Shown: positions 43,559 through 53,372, numbered from the stretch's first letter. The stretch is DNA of 64,000 bases from CAZICM01 sp964537685 (GCA_964537685.1 CAZICM010000010.1:124001-188000), one strand, 5' to 3'. The notes: generated by a model from the letters alone, not told the origin. A program made the numbers and translations.

Positions 43559-43653
43559 AAGCGCCTGTGGCCACCTTGCTCGGAAAAAGTATCCCCCGGC
43601 CTAAATCGCAATGGCAAAAATCCGGGAAGATTGTGGTACGAGTCTCGGTCTCC

Positions 43654-46602
43654 ATGGACAGGCTCATCATTCGGGGGGCTCGGCAGCACAACCTTAAAAA
43701 CCTAACCCTTTCCCTTCCGCGCAATCAGCTCGTTGTCCTCACCGGCCCGAGCGGTTCCGGTAAATCGTCGCTGGCCTTCGATACGATCTATGCCGAAGGA
43801 CAGAGGCGCTATGTCGAATCGCTTTCGGTCTATGCGCGGCAGTTTTTAGAGCAGCTCAGCAAGCCCGATGTGGATTCCATCGAGGGCCTTTCGCCTTCCA
43901 TCGCGATTGAGCAGCAAGCGCTCGCGAAAAGCCCTCGATCGACCGTCGGCACGGTGACGGAAATCGCCGACTATTTGCGCCTTTTGTTTGCGCGCGTCGG
44001 CACGCCCCACTGCCCCAATTGCGGCAAGCGCATCGAAGCTCAGACCGTTCAGCAGATTGTCGACGGCATCCTGGGCATGGGTGAAGGCACGCGCTCCACC
44101 ATCCTCGCCCCGCTCGCGCGCGCCCGAAAAGGCGAGCTGAAACTAGAGCTGGAAAAGCTTCGGAAAGAAGGCTTTGTGCGGGCCCGCATCGATGGAGAGC
44201 TTATCGATTTGGGCGATGACATCGTGCTCGATCGCAACAAGGCGCATGACCTGGATGTGGTGATCGATCGCATTGTGATTAAGCAAGGCGTAAAGGGGCG
44301 GCTGACCGATTCAGTGGAATTGGCGCTGAAGCTGGGGGCGGGAAGACTGCTCGTCGACACATCAACCGAGCAGCAGAAAAGCGAGCCTGTATGGATGAGC
44401 GAGCGCTTTGCCTGCATCGACTGCGGCATTTCGCTGCCTCCCATCGAGCCGCGGATGTTTTCGTTTAATGGCCCGAACGGCGCATGTCCGGCCTGCGATG
44501 GAATTGGCGTGCGCACCCGTATCGATCCCGAGCGGATCGTGCCCGATGAGCGCAGGACGCTTCGCGAAGGCGCGGTTGTGGCCTGGGGTCCTCGGGGCTC
44601 TTTGTCGCTGGCGACGGAAACCAACAAGGCAGTCACGGCTCTTTCGGCCAATCCCGACATGCCTTGGGCTTCGCTTCCGGAAGAAATAAAAACAGCCATT
44701 TTTTACGGTTCGGCGGGCTCCCCGGGCAAAGGCAAGAAAAAAACGGCGCCCTATGAAGGCATTGTGCCCAGGCTCGAGCGGCTTCTTCAGAGCGGCGATC
44801 CGGTGCGTAGCGATGAGGACGGCGATCACGAGGACGATTTGGATGAAACAGCGCTCGGAGCCGACGAAATAGGGCGATTTGTCATCAGCCGGATCTGCGA
44901 TATCTGCCGTGGCAAACGCCTTCGCCCCGAGTCTTTGGCGATTACGCTAGGCGGCCGGAATATCGCCGATGTGGGGAGCATGCCGCTTCGCGCGCTCAGG
45001 CATTTTGTCGAGGTGCTGCTTGGAAATACAAAGGCCGAGGAGAAGGAAGATTCAAAGGCGGCCACGACGGCCTTCTTGCTCTCTCCGCGCGACAAAACCA
45101 TCGCCGAGCCGCTTCTGCGCGCGGTCACGGCAAGGCTTGGATTTTTAATCGACGTGGGCCTGGACTACCTAACGCTCGATAGGCCGGCGCAAACGCTCTC
45201 AGGCGGCGAAGGACAGCGCATCCGCCTCGCCACGCAGATTGGCGCGGCACTGATGGGCGTGATGTATGTGCTGGATGAGCCTTCGGTGGGACTGCATGCC
45301 CGCGACAATACGAGGCTCTTGGAAGCCCTGCGCAAACTGGTCGATCTGGGCAACAGCGTCATCGTGGTGGAGCACGATCGGGAAGCCATCCTGGCCGCCG
45401 ATTATGTGGTCGATCTAGGCCCGGGCGCGGGCGTTCACGGCGGCGAAATTGTCGCGGAGGGCACGCCCGGCGAAATCAGCACGAACCCCAGATCGGTAAC
45501 CGGACCTTATCTGAGCGGCGAAAAACAAATTCCCATTCCCAAACAGCGCCAGGTGCCGGCCTCGGACAAAGTCATCCGCATCAGTGGCGCCCGCGCGCAC
45601 AATCTCAAAAACGTCGATGTCGATATTCCACTCGGCTTGTTGATCTCGGTCACCGGCGTCTCGGGTTCGGGCAAATCGAGCCTGATGATCGATACGCTGC
45701 TGCCCGCAGCCAGAAATGCGCTCTACCGGACGAGCAATATCGTCGGCGAATGCGCATCCATCGAAGGCTTGTCGCATATCGATAAAGTCATCTCTATCGA
45801 TCAAGCTCCAATCGGCCGCACGCCGCGCTCCAATCCCGCAACCTACACCGGCGTATTTGGCTTTCTCCGCGAGCTGTATACCGGCCTGCCCGAAGCCCGC
45901 ATGCGCGGCTACAAGGCCGGCCGCTTCTCGTTCAATGTCAAGGGAGGCCGCTGCGAAGCCTGTCAGGGCGACGGTGTGATCCGCATCGAAATGCACTTTT
46001 TGCCCGATATTTTTGTGACGTGCGAGACCTGCGGCGGGCAGCGTTACAACCGCGAAACGCTCGAGGTGAAGTACCACGGCCTATCGATCGCCGATGCGCT
46101 GAATCTCACGGTCGAAAAAGCCTTGGAGCAGTTTCAATCCATTCCAAAAATCCGCGAGAAATTGGCTGCGCTCTCCAGGGTGGGCCTGGATTATGTGCGG
46201 CTCGGCCAGCCCGCAACCACACTCTCGGGAGGCGAGGCGCAGCGCGTGAAGCTTGCCCGCGAGCTTGCCCGGAAAGCCACGGGGCGCACCCTTTATGTGC
46301 TGGATGAGCCGACAACCGGCCTTCATTTCTCGGATATCGAGCTGTTGATCGAAAGCCTGCTCAGCCTGCGCGACGCGGGAAATACCGTGCTTGTCATCGA
46401 GCACAATCTCGATGTGATCTGCTGTAGCGATTGGGTGATCGATTTAGGCCCAGAAGGCGGGGAGCGGGGCGGACAACTGCTTGCAGCGGGAACGCCGGAG
46501 CAGGTTGCCGCGTGCGCCGATTCCCATACCGGCAAATGCATTGCCGACACGCTGGCCAATCATCACAAGGCCCAGGAAAGGCGCGCTAGGCGAAAGGCTT
46601 AG
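43654..46602 (+). CDS. uvrA: Excinuclease ABC subunit A
   Basis: 982 residues from ATG 43654 (MDRLIIRGARQHNL); the longer open frame to 43465 overlaps the FGE-like gene and is rejected. Two ABC cassettes are complete: Walker A GPSGSGKSS and GVSGSGKSS, signatures LSGGEGQRIRLA and LSGGEAQRVKLA. The zinc modules CPNC, CIDC/CPAC and CEAC/CETC are in place. An acidic insertion (DEDGDHEDDLDE) lies in the first half, making it slightly longer than usual. UvrA recognises DNA damage in nucleotide-excision repair. No uvrB or uvrC is near. Confidence 0.97.
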   Translation: MDRLIIRGARQHNLKNLTLSLPRNQLVVLTGPSGSGKSSLAFDTIYAEGQRRYVESLSVYARQFLEQLSKPDVDSIEGLSPSIAIEQQALAKSPRSTVGTVTEIADYLRLLFARVGTPHCPNCGKRIEAQTVQQIVDGILGMGEGTRSTILAPLARARKGELKLELEKLRKEGFVRARIDGELIDLGDDIVLDRNKAHDLDVVIDRIVIKQGVKGRLTDSVELALKLGAGRLLVDTSTEQQKSEPVWMSERFACIDCGISLPPIEPRMFSFNGPNGACPACDGIGVRTRIDPERIVPDERRTLREGAVVAWGPRGSLSLATETNKAVTALSANPDMPWASLPEEIKTAIFYGSAGSPGKGKKKTAPYEGIVPRLERLLQSGDPVRSDEDGDHEDDLDETALGADEIGRFVISRICDICRGKRLRPESLAITLGGRNIADVGSMPLRALRHFVEVLLGNTKAEEKEDSKAATTAFLLSPRDKTIAEPLLRAVTARLGFLIDVGLDYLTLDRPAQTLSGGEGQRIRLATQIGAALMGVMYVLDEPSVGLHARDNTRLLEALRKLVDLGNSVIVVEHDREAILAADYVVDLGPGAGVHGGEIVAEGTPGEISTNPRSVTGPYLSGEKQIPIPKQRQVPASDKVIRISGARAHNLKNVDVDIPLGLLISVTGVSGSGKSSLMIDTLLPAARNALYRTSNIVGECASIEGLSHIDKVISIDQAPIGRTPRSNPATYTGVFGFLRELYTGLPEARMRGYKAGRFSFNVKGGRCEACQGDGVIRIEMHFLPDIFVTCETCGGQRYNRETLEVKYHGLSIADALNLTVEKALEQFQSIPKIREKLAALSRVGLDYVRLGQPATTLSGGEAQRVKLARELARKATGRTLYVLDEPTTGLHFSDIELLIESLLSLRDAGNTVLVIEHNLDVICCSDWVIDLGPEGGERGGQLLAAGTPEQVAACADSHTGKCIADTLANHHKAQERRARRKA

Positions 46603-46608
46603 CCGCGC

Positions 46609-46971
46609 TCAGCCGAAATCTTTTTCGGCCCGCTCCTGATCTTCCTTGCAGCGAATGCACAGTGTCGTTTCGGGCCGGGCTTCCAGCCTTTTAATCGAAA
46701 TCTCTTCCTCGCATTCCTCGCAAGTACCAAAGGTGCCTTCTTCAATCTTCACAAGAGCCCGCTCAATCTTGTCGAGCAATCCCTTTTCCCGGCCCCGGAG
46801 CCGGAATGTGAACGATTGAAGATACTCACTCGAGGCCAAATCCATCTCATCCGGCAGATCATTCGCGTCGAGCGCCATGTCTTCGCTCAGCGTTTGCTTG
46901 GCCTTCTTGATGATTTCATCCCGCTTGGTTTCGAGAAGCACCTTGAATTTCTTGAGCTGTGCTTTGTTCAT
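46609..46971 (-). CDS. DksA/TraR-type zinc-finger protein
   Basis: 120 residues. The N-terminal coiled coil (LKKFKVLLETKRDEIIKKAK) carries an acidic tip region (DANDLPDEMDLAS), and the C-terminus has CEEC then CIRCKEDQE, a C4 zinc finger. This is the DksA form that binds the RNA polymerase secondary channel and modulates ppGpp responses. Convergent with uvrA: stops are six bases apart. A 7-bp palindrome GCCGAAA-TCTT-TTTCGGC (46612-46629) covers its last codons; no U-run follows. Confidence 0.93.
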   Translation of the reverse strand: MNKAQLKKFKVLLETKRDEIIKKAKQTLSEDMALDANDLPDEMDLASSEYLQSFTFRLRGREKGLLDKIERALVKIEEGTFGTCEECEEEISIKRLEARPETTLCIRCKEDQERAEKDFG

Positions 46972-47138
46972 GGCACTTTTCCCGGTGAGATTGCATCACT
47001 GCTTCAGCGAGCCGCGATGCCGTTTTTTTGTGTTGCGCAAAGTGCTCCGCCTTCGCGATGAAGCACATTTCACGAATCGAAAGGCGCGGCAGCGTAGGCA
47101 TCGCGATTCATTCCGTCAACCAAAGACGCGAGGTTCCA

Positions 47139-48104
47139 TTGACTTCTCTCGATTTCAATCCCGATCGCACAGCAACACCCCCCAAAGATGCGGCGTCTGT
47201 CATCGTGCTCCGCGATGGTGAGCGCGGTGTTGAAGTGTTTTGTGTGCACAGGCACGCCCGCTCCGCATTTTTGGGAGGCGCCGTCGTGTTTCCCGGCGGC
47301 AAACTCGATGCGGCCGATGCTTCCGACGATTGGGTGGCTCTTACGACGCCCATGCATGCGCGGACGCTCGCTTTTGCAGCGCCTTATTTCGAAGGCCCAA
47401 ACCCCGCCGAAGCGTCCCCGGCAACGCCTGAACAAATCGCTTCTTCAATGTCTTCAGCGCCTCCTGATGATCCCCGTCATCCCCTTCGGATTGCGCGCTC
47501 CATCGCCATCGCGGGATGCCGCGAAACCCTTGAAGAAGGCTGTATTCTGCCCACCGAACCAGCTCCGCTTTCGCACGAGCAACTGATCGCCCTGCGTAAC
47601 GATTGCCACGCGGCGCACACAACCCTCACCAAGGCCCTGAGCGCACTCGGCCGCCACCTCGACCTCGGCCAATTGGTGCCCTGGGCCCGGTGGGTAACCC
47701 CCAAAGCAGAATCCCGTCGCTACGATGCCCGTTTTTTTCTACTTCGGCTTCCAAAAGGCCAAATCGGTAGGCATGACGAACACGAAACCACCCAGAGTTT
47801 CTGGGCAACACCGCAGGATGTTCTCGACAAATTCATGCAAGGTCATATCTTCGTCGCACCTCCAACAACCCGATCGTTGGAGTTGCTCACCAAAGCCGGA
47901 GATGTCGCACATGCAATGGCCTTGGCAGAGCAGCAGTCCCTTGCACCAATCTGTCCGCAGTTTGTTCCGGGCGATGAAGCAACTGGACCTTACCTGGCCT
48001 TGCCGGGGGATCCTGCTCACGACGTGAAAGAAAAGCGGGTGGAAGGGTCAACCCGATTCGTTCTTAGGGATGGCCTTTTTGTGAGCGGACCGCTAACACC
48101 CTAA
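47139..48104 (+). CDS. Nudix hydrolase, NUDT19-like
   Basis: About 321 residues from a TTG at 47139 (GCGAGG upstream); an ATG at 47028 would add 37 non-conserved residues. The conserved blocks are VFCVHRHARSAFLGGAVVFPGG and the box AIAGCRETLEEGCILP, separated by a long insertion as in the NUDT19/RP2-type group. The box reads REtlEEGC where most have REtxEExG, a one-place shift in the Gly. These proteins hydrolyse CoA or nucleotide diphosphate derivatives. The HTH-receiver gene follows after 52 bases. Confidence 0.8.
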   Translation: MTSLDFNPDRTATPPKDAASVIVLRDGERGVEVFCVHRHARSAFLGGAVVFPGGKLDAADASDDWVALTTPMHARTLAFAAPYFEGPNPAEASPATPEQIASSMSSAPPDDPRHPLRIARSIAIAGCRETLEEGCILPTEPAPLSHEQLIALRNDCHAAHTTLTKALSALGRHLDLGQLVPWARWVTPKAESRRYDARFFLLRLPKGQIGRHDEHETTQSFWATPQDVLDKFMQGHIFVAPPTTRSLELLTKAGDVAHAMALAEQQSLAPICPQFVPGDEATGPYLALPGDPAHDVKEKRVEGSTRFVLRDGLFVSGPLTP

Positions 48105-48156
48105 CCACCGTGGGGGCCTGCACGGTTCACAAAACCGAGTGAGGATTTCAAAAGCC

Positions 48157-48741
48157 ATGGAAGAGACTGAAACAAACGCCGCACCCGAGCTCTATACGGC
48201 CAGTGATGTGGCCCGATTTTGCCAAGTTGATTTGAAGACGATCCATAACTGGGCGGACAAGGAGCAAATACGGCACTTCCGCACACCGGGAAGGCACTTG
48301 CGCTTTCGGCGGCTGGATGTGCTCGATTTCCTTCGGAAGTTTGGTTACCCGATTCCGGACGCGCTGCGCCAAGGCAAGCCCAAGGTGGTTGCGATCGATA
48401 ACGATCCGACCATGCTGACTGCGCTTCGAAAAGCCTTGTCCAAGCGTTTTGAGCTGACCACCTTTCAAGATCCGCTCGATGCGCTGGTCGCGATCGGAAG
48501 CGTTCAGCCGGATGCGCTGGTGTTCGATGTGCGCTCGCCGGGTATTGATGGGCTGCGCTTGATCGAAAGGCTGCGCGCGCTGGAGCCCACGGGGCATATC
48601 CGCTGCGTCGTCTACACCACCGGCGAAGAGCTTCGGAAAGCATCGATCGACGCAGGTGCCTACGACTACGTGCTCAAAGGCGAAGCGTCCACGCTGCGCG
48701 ACGCGCTTGAGAAGCTGATGGGTTTGGAGCGCACTGTCTAA
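48157..48741 (+). CDS. HTH (MerR/excisionase-type) fused to a response-regulator receiver domain
   Basis: About 194 residues. Residues 10-65 are a MerR/excisionase-type helix-turn-helix (ASDVARFCQVDLKTIHNWAD, then TPGRHLRFRRLDVLDFLRKF). Residues 75-190 are a receiver domain: VVAIDNDPTML, the phospho-acceptor Asp in LVFDVRSPG, Thr in VYTTGE and Lys in VLKGE. DNA-binding first and receiver last is the reverse of most response regulators but common for myxobacterial regulators of this kind. No histidine kinase is adjacent. Start ATG 48157; a GTG at 48139 is less likely. Confidence 0.88.
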   Translation: MEETETNAAPELYTASDVARFCQVDLKTIHNWADKEQIRHFRTPGRHLRFRRLDVLDFLRKFGYPIPDALRQGKPKVVAIDNDPTMLTALRKALSKRFELTTFQDPLDALVAIGSVQPDALVFDVRSPGIDGLRLIERLRALEPTGHIRCVVYTTGEELRKASIDAGAYDYVLKGEASTLRDALEKLMGLERTV

Positions 48742-48780
48742 ACAAGCATTTCGCTTCTAAGAAATGTCCGCGGGCCGACG

Positions 48781-50640
48781 CTATTTCCCATCCCGGTAGG
48801 CCCGGATGGCATTCACAATCGCATCCGCCATTTTTTGCCTAAAATCCGCCGACGCTAGACGCGCCTCTTCTTGGGGATTGGAGATAAAGGCCGTTTCAAA
48901 CAGCACCGCGGGCATATCCGTCCCCGCGAGCACATAAAAACCTGCCGTCTTCACGCCTTGATCTTTCATGTCGGGATAGCGCGAAAGCAGCGAGCCCATT
49001 GCCGAACGCTGAAGCAGCTCGGCCACATGGCGCGAGCGTTCGATGGTGTCGCCCGAGAGCAGGCCCGACAAAACTTGGGCCATCTCGGCGCTTCCATTTT
49101 CTTCCGCCGGCTCGTCCGCTGAACGCTTTTTCCCATTCAACAAGGCATTTTCGCGGGCCGCTACCCTCGCGGCGGCGAGCTCGGGATTGCGCAGCTCATC
49201 GAGATAAAAGGTCTGCACACCCCGGGCTACACCGTCCTCCGATGCGTTGCAGTGAATCGAAACAAAGAGATCCGCATGGAAGGCATTGGCGCGCGCAGCC
49301 CTTAAATCCAAGGGGATATACGCATCGCTGTCCCGCGTGAGCAGTGTGTCAATCCCAAACTCATGCGCGAGCACCGGCGCCGCCCTGTGTGCGATATCCA
49401 GCGTCACATCTTTCTCGCGAAGCCCTGTCGGCCCGACCGCGCCCGTATCGTTTCCGCCATGGCCCGGATCCAGCACCACCCTGCGCACTTCCCGCTTTCC
49501 ATCAGCCAATCGCCGTTCTTGCTGATGCTGCGGACGCGAGCTCACATCGACGACGATGCGAAATGGATCGGGCAAATAGAACACGCGCTTGTGCATTGCC
49601 GCCGATAGATCGAGCACCACGCGCGTACCGCTTTCCTGCGCCCCAATGCGAATCTGAGACACGGCTCCGCCCACGCCGATTTCTTTAGGGACGCCTTTGG
49701 CGCTTGCCCGATCGATATCCACGAAAATACGGGGCGGCTTGCCCGATGCCGCGTCGGCCGCCAGCGCACCCACACTAAAAGCCGCGGGCCGGCTGAGATG
49801 AATCACGACGCGCGCGCCTTTGTCCGAACCATGCCGTTCAACCGAAAGGATCTTGCTTGGACCGCTTTGAACGGTATCCCGCGAAGGCGTGACGACAACA
49901 TCGCCGTCCGCGTCGCGCAAAGGCAGCCCGGCGCTGGATGAGGAACTTGGCGACGAAGCCTGTGGCCCCGAAGAAGGCACTTGAGCAAGCCCGCCGTCCG
50001 AGATCCCCCGAAGCGCAAGAAGTGCCGCCGCATTGCCCTCCATCTCGAGCGCGCGCATCCCTTCGCCGCTTGGCCTAAACGCCGTCAGATACGCCATGGC
50101 CGAATCCATCGAGGCCAGGCATGGACTCTTTTCGCCCTTGTTCAGCGCTCCCGGCGCATCCAGCAAAACAGCCTGCCGCCGCTTCGCCAAATACAACTCC
50201 CGAAACGATTGAGAGGCATCCCTCGCCATCTCACCCACCAACAAAGCCCGCCTGCGATCGGCCTCGCAGCCTTCCTCCCGACCACTGGCCGCCGCCGAAA
50301 CCGCCGCATAGAGCTCCACAGCCTCCCGACCATCGGAAGCGCTTTGATCGAGCCTCCACAAACGCGCTCTTAAATCGGCCGCCAGACGCGCCAGACGCGC
50401 CCCCTCTTCGGTCTTGCCCGCCCGGGCCGACGCAATCGCCAGATGATCCGCAAGCGCCACGGTTTCGGCCCGCACGGGAAGCTCCGCATCCGCCGAAAGC
50501 AAAGCCGTAGCCCGCTCCACATCGCCCGGAGGCGAAGACACAGGAGGCCCCGCCGTTTCCTGCCCGCATCCCAGCGAAGCGATCACCAAAAAAAGCGCCC
50601 CCGAAACACAGCCTCTGCGCTTAAGATATGGCCGCGGCAA
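48781..50640 (-). CDS. N-acetylmuramoyl-L-alanine amidase (AmiC-type) lipoprotein
   Basis: About 619 residues if translation starts at the TTG at 50640, which gives a signal peptide and lipobox (LFLVIASLGC); longer frames enter the divergent gene. The N-terminal region is TPR-like, followed by an AMIN domain (VVIHLSRPAAFSVGALA, RVVLDLSAAMHKRVFYLP) and an Amidase_3 domain with VVLDPGHGGNDTGAVG, REKDVTLDIA, FVSIHCNAS and the C-terminal AVLFETAFISN with the zinc/catalytic Glu. It cleaves the amide linking peptide and glycan in peptidoglycan, in the periplasm, for cell separation. Stands alone. Confidence 0.9.
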   Translation of the reverse strand: MPRPYLKRRGCVSGALFLVIASLGCGQETAGPPVSSPPGDVERATALLSADAELPVRAETVALADHLAIASARAGKTEEGARLARLAADLRARLWRLDQSASDGREAVELYAAVSAAASGREEGCEADRRRALLVGEMARDASQSFRELYLAKRRQAVLLDAPGALNKGEKSPCLASMDSAMAYLTAFRPSGEGMRALEMEGNAAALLALRGISDGGLAQVPSSGPQASSPSSSSSAGLPLRDADGDVVVTPSRDTVQSGPSKILSVERHGSDKGARVVIHLSRPAAFSVGALAADAASGKPPRIFVDIDRASAKGVPKEIGVGGAVSQIRIGAQESGTRVVLDLSAAMHKRVFYLPDPFRIVVDVSSRPQHQQERRLADGKREVRRVVLDPGHGGNDTGAVGPTGLREKDVTLDIAHRAAPVLAHEFGIDTLLTRDSDAYIPLDLRAARANAFHADLFVSIHCNASEDGVARGVQTFYLDELRNPELAAARVAARENALLNGKKRSADEPAEENGSAEMAQVLSGLLSGDTIERSRHVAELLQRSAMGSLLSRYPDMKDQGVKTAGFYVLAGTDMPAVLFETAFISNPQEEARLASADFRQKMADAIVNAIRAYRDGK

Positions 50641-50716
50641 AAAGCGCCCTTCGACAGCGAACGGACCTAAAGCGCTGCCGCTGTGACAAGCCCCTTCCGA
50701 CGCGCGGAGCTCATTC

Positions 50717-51202
50717 GTGTCCGAACCCACAAGCTCTTCCACCACAACACCTATCTACGCCGACCGCGTAACCGGTGAGAACTTCCGGGACGCCACGCAT
50801 ATGATCAACAGCTATCTTCGGCGATACGCGCCCCGCGCAAAAGCCTTGGACGCGTCGATCAGCCCCGAACTCGACGAATCAGGCTACGCCGAAGTGCAGC
50901 GCGGCCCCCTCATCGTGGGCATCAATGTTCTCGAGGATCGGGGCGTGCTGATGGTGTTCGTTCCTCTGATGGAAGTGCCCAGCCATGACCGGGAATCGTT
51001 TTACCGGCACATCCTCGAATTGTCGTTTATTGCGACGTCCGACGCGGCCTTTGCTATCAACGCGCCCCGCAATGAAGTGGTGCTTCGCTGCCTGAGAAGG
51101 CTTTCCGCGCTCGATTACGAAGAATTCGACGATATCGTCACAACCCTGGGGGATGTGGCCTCTCAATGGCATGATTTGCTGCGCCGCAAATATGCGCTGT
51201 AG
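50717..51202 (+). CDS. YbjN-like / secretion-chaperone-fold protein
   Basis: 161 residues, GTG start at 50717. The soluble alpha/beta chain (LIVGINVLEDRGVLMVFVPL, FYRHILELSFIATSDAAFAI, LDYEEFDDIVTTLGDVASQW) has the profile of YbjN and type III secretion chaperone-like proteins of small acidic alpha/beta form. No partner effector is visible. The next gene, a large membrane-anchored Ala/Pro-rich protein, is 66 bases downstream and probably co-expressed. Moderately sure of the fold, not of the role. Confidence 0.65.
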   Translation: MSEPTSSSTTTPIYADRVTGENFRDATHMINSYLRRYAPRAKALDASISPELDESGYAEVQRGPLIVGINVLEDRGVLMVFVPLMEVPSHDRESFYRHILELSFIATSDAAFAINAPRNEVVLRCLRRLSALDYEEFDDIVTTLGDVASQWHDLLRRKYAL

Positions 51203-51268
51203 ATGTTCTCGCGCGAAGCCCGATACGAAAACCGATAGGCCTGACCCGATACGAAGCTGGATGTCCTC

Positions 51269-53320
51269 ATGAGCACAAACAACACAAGCTCCACCACAGC
51301 CAAGCCCGGGGGGCGCCCCCTTTCCGCGGAGGACGCCGATAAGCTGTCCGCGAAAATAAAGCCTTCTTGGCAGCCTTCCGATGATGATGCCTGGGATCTG
51401 GAGCCGAATACAAAGACGGGGATTACAGCGCCGGTTTTCGCTTCGGTTTCGGGAGCGCCCGCAGCTCCGGCCGCGCCTAAGGTGGGTGCCGCCGCAGCTT
51501 CAAGCGCGGCTAAACCGGCGGTGACGGCGGCCAAGCCCGGTGTGGCAGCGGCGAAACCCGCAACAACGGCAACCCCTTCCGCAGCGGCGGCGAAACCCGC
51601 AACAACGGCAACCCCTGCCGCAGCGGCAAAAGCTGTGGGCACATCGCCCTTGGCAGCGGCGAAACCTGCCGCCGCAGTGGCAGCGGCCAAACCCGCTGGA
51701 GCGTCCCCCACGGCCGCCACAAAACCCGCGACGGCAGTGCCGGCAGCCGCGGCCAAACCCGCAGCGGGGGCGGCCGCAACCACGCCTACAACGGCCGCAA
51801 AACCCGCGGCGGCCACATCGCCGGCAACCGCTTCCGCCACGGCCGCGAAGAGCCCGACGGGCGCCGTTACGCCTGCTGCCCGGCCGTCGAGCCCAGGCAT
51901 GGCGGCCGTTTCGCCCGGCGCAGGTGCCGCCAAGAGCCCAACGGGTGCAGTCACACCCGCCGCACGTCCCTCGAGCCCAGGTATGGCGGCTGTCTCGCCC
52001 AGCGCAAGCGCCGCTCCAGCCGCAGCGGCATCAAAACCCGCCACAACAGGCGCAGCAGCCACGGCGAGCCCGACCGCCGCGAAACCAGCCGCCCGGGCAT
52101 CGAGCCCAAGCCTTCCCGCGATTACGCCCGCGGCTCTCAAACCTGCCGCAAGAGCATCGTCGCCGTCGCTTCCGGCTATTTCGCCCCGCGCTGAAGCAAA
52201 GGCCGAGACCAAGACGCCCGAAGCCAAGGCACCCGAAGCCAAGGCACCCGAAGCCAAGGCACCCGAAGCCAAGACGCCCGAAGCCGGCCCCAAGGAAGAA
52301 TCCGCGCCGGCCCCCGCACCCGTTGCGGCTGCTGCGCCGACTGCGCCCAAAGCGTCGAGCGAATCAGTGGCGGTGGCCCCCGTGATTCAAGTCGCTGGTA
52401 TCGAGAAGCCTATCGATGCGCCTCCCTCGGAGGCTAAGCCCGTACCGGCAGCAGTGGCCGAAGTGGCTGGCACCTCGCCGGCTGGGGAAGTGGCTGGCAC
52501 CTCGCCGAGCACCTCTCCGGCTGGGGAAGTGGCTGGCACCTCGCCGAGCACCTCTCCGACGACGGGGGAAGTGGCTGGCACCTCGCCGGCTGGGGAAGTG
52601 GCTGGCACCTCCCCCACCCCCACGCCCGCAGTCGATGTCGAAATCGAAGACGCCCCCGCCGCACCGGCCGAAGCGCCCGCGCCCCCACCTGCCGCTGCCA
52701 AAGCGGAAGCGCCCCCGGAAAAGAAAGCCAGCGTTGCCAGCGTGCCCACCGTTGCTGCGGCCCCCGCCAACGACACGGACAACGACGACTACAAGCTTCC
52801 CGTCACCGGTCCTTCCAAAGGCGTAATGGCCAAGGTCTTGGTATTGGTCGCCTCCCTGGCCGTGATTGGCTTTGTGGTCAAATCCTTTGTGGGCGGAACT
52901 CCAGAAAACAACAAGGCTCAACCCCAGAAGACGGCGGCGGCCGTCACACAGCAAGCCGAAGCACCCAAGGCTCCAGAACCTCCCCCCGCACCCCCGGAAC
53001 CAAGCGTCACAGCCACAGCAGCCACCGAAACAGCGCAAGCGCCCACGCCAACAGCCACCCAAGCGCCCAGCGCAGCCCCCACGGCGACGGCAAAAGCCTC
53101 GGCAGAACCTACAACCCCCGCGCCTCCCCCAACCGCCACGGCTGTCGCGAATGCCGAGCCTCCAAAAACCAAACCCGATACCAAGGTGGCGACCAATATC
53201 TCCAAACCCGCCAATAAACCCCTGGCACCTGCCCCCGCACCCACCCCCACCCCAAAACCAACGGTTACGGCAACCAAGCCACCAACCGGCGGTGGAATTA
53301 TCCGCGAGACGCCGTTCTAG
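51269..53320 (+). CDS. Large Ala/Pro/Lys-rich protein with single membrane span; REP-like repeats in frame
   Basis: 683 residues. The N-terminal 50 residues are conserved-looking (GGRPLSAEDADKLSAKIKPSW). Then come 440 residues of Ala/Pro/Lys low complexity, including five 15-base units encoding APEAK/TPEAK (52211-52288) and five in-frame copies of the dispersed repeat encoding GEVAGTSP (52460-52615). A membrane span (AKVLVLVASLAVIGFVVKSFV) near residue 525 is followed by a Pro/Ala/Thr-rich extracytoplasmic tail. No family recognised. Its TM-and-tail layout resembles cytoplasmic-signal proteins of myxobacteria. The antisense frame across it is a codon-bias shadow. Confidence 0.7.
   Translation: MSTNNTSSTTAKPGGRPLSAEDADKLSAKIKPSWQPSDDDAWDLEPNTKTGITAPVFASVSGAPAAPAAPKVGAAAASSAAKPAVTAAKPGVAAAKPATTATPSAAAAKPATTATPAAAAKAVGTSPLAAAKPAAAVAAAKPAGASPTAATKPATAVPAAAAKPAAGAAATTPTTAAKPAAATSPATASATAAKSPTGAVTPAARPSSPGMAAVSPGAGAAKSPTGAVTPAARPSSPGMAAVSPSASAAPAAAASKPATTGAAATASPTAAKPAARASSPSLPAITPAALKPAARASSPSLPAISPRAEAKAETKTPEAKAPEAKAPEAKAPEAKTPEAGPKEESAPAPAPVAAAAPTAPKASSESVAVAPVIQVAGIEKPIDAPPSEAKPVPAAVAEVAGTSPAGEVAGTSPSTSPAGEVAGTSPSTSPTTGEVAGTSPAGEVAGTSPTPTPAVDVEIEDAPAAPAEAPAPPPAAAKAEAPPEKKASVASVPTVAAAPANDTDNDDYKLPVTGPSKGVMAKVLVLVASLAVIGFVVKSFVGGTPENNKAQPQKTAAAVTQQAEAPKAPEPPPAPPEPSVTATAATETAQAPTPTATQAPSAAPTATAKASAEPTTPAPPPTATAVANAEPPKTKPDTKVATNISKPANKPLAPAPAPTPTPKPTVTATKPPTGGGIIRETPF
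52460..52615. repeat. Five in-frame copies of the dispersed repeat core inside a coding sequence
   Basis: GAAGTGGCTGGCACCTC begins at 52460, 52487, 52526, 52568 and 52595. The copies are 27, 39, 42 and 27 bases apart, all multiples of three, and read GEVAGTSP. The core is exactly the complement of AGGTGCCAGCCACTTC in array D at 35.4 kb. Confidence 0.85.
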
Positions 53321-53372
53321 AGTTGGAATACCGCATCAATTGACGACGCAATAACGGCTTTATCGTGCCCCA

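Noticed and set aside
43465..43653. N-terminal extension of UvrA
   Set aside because: Runs over the divergent FGE-like gene and lacks UvrA similarity; the conserved protein starts at 43654.
46612..46629. Intrinsic terminator between uvrA and the DksA-like gene
   Set aside because: A 7-bp palindrome exists, but no U-run follows on either strand and it lies in coding DNA.
51163..52350. 395-residue antisense frame over the Ala/Pro-rich gene
   Set aside because: Low-complexity mirror of Ala codons; no domain, and the sense gene has a convincing membrane span and start.
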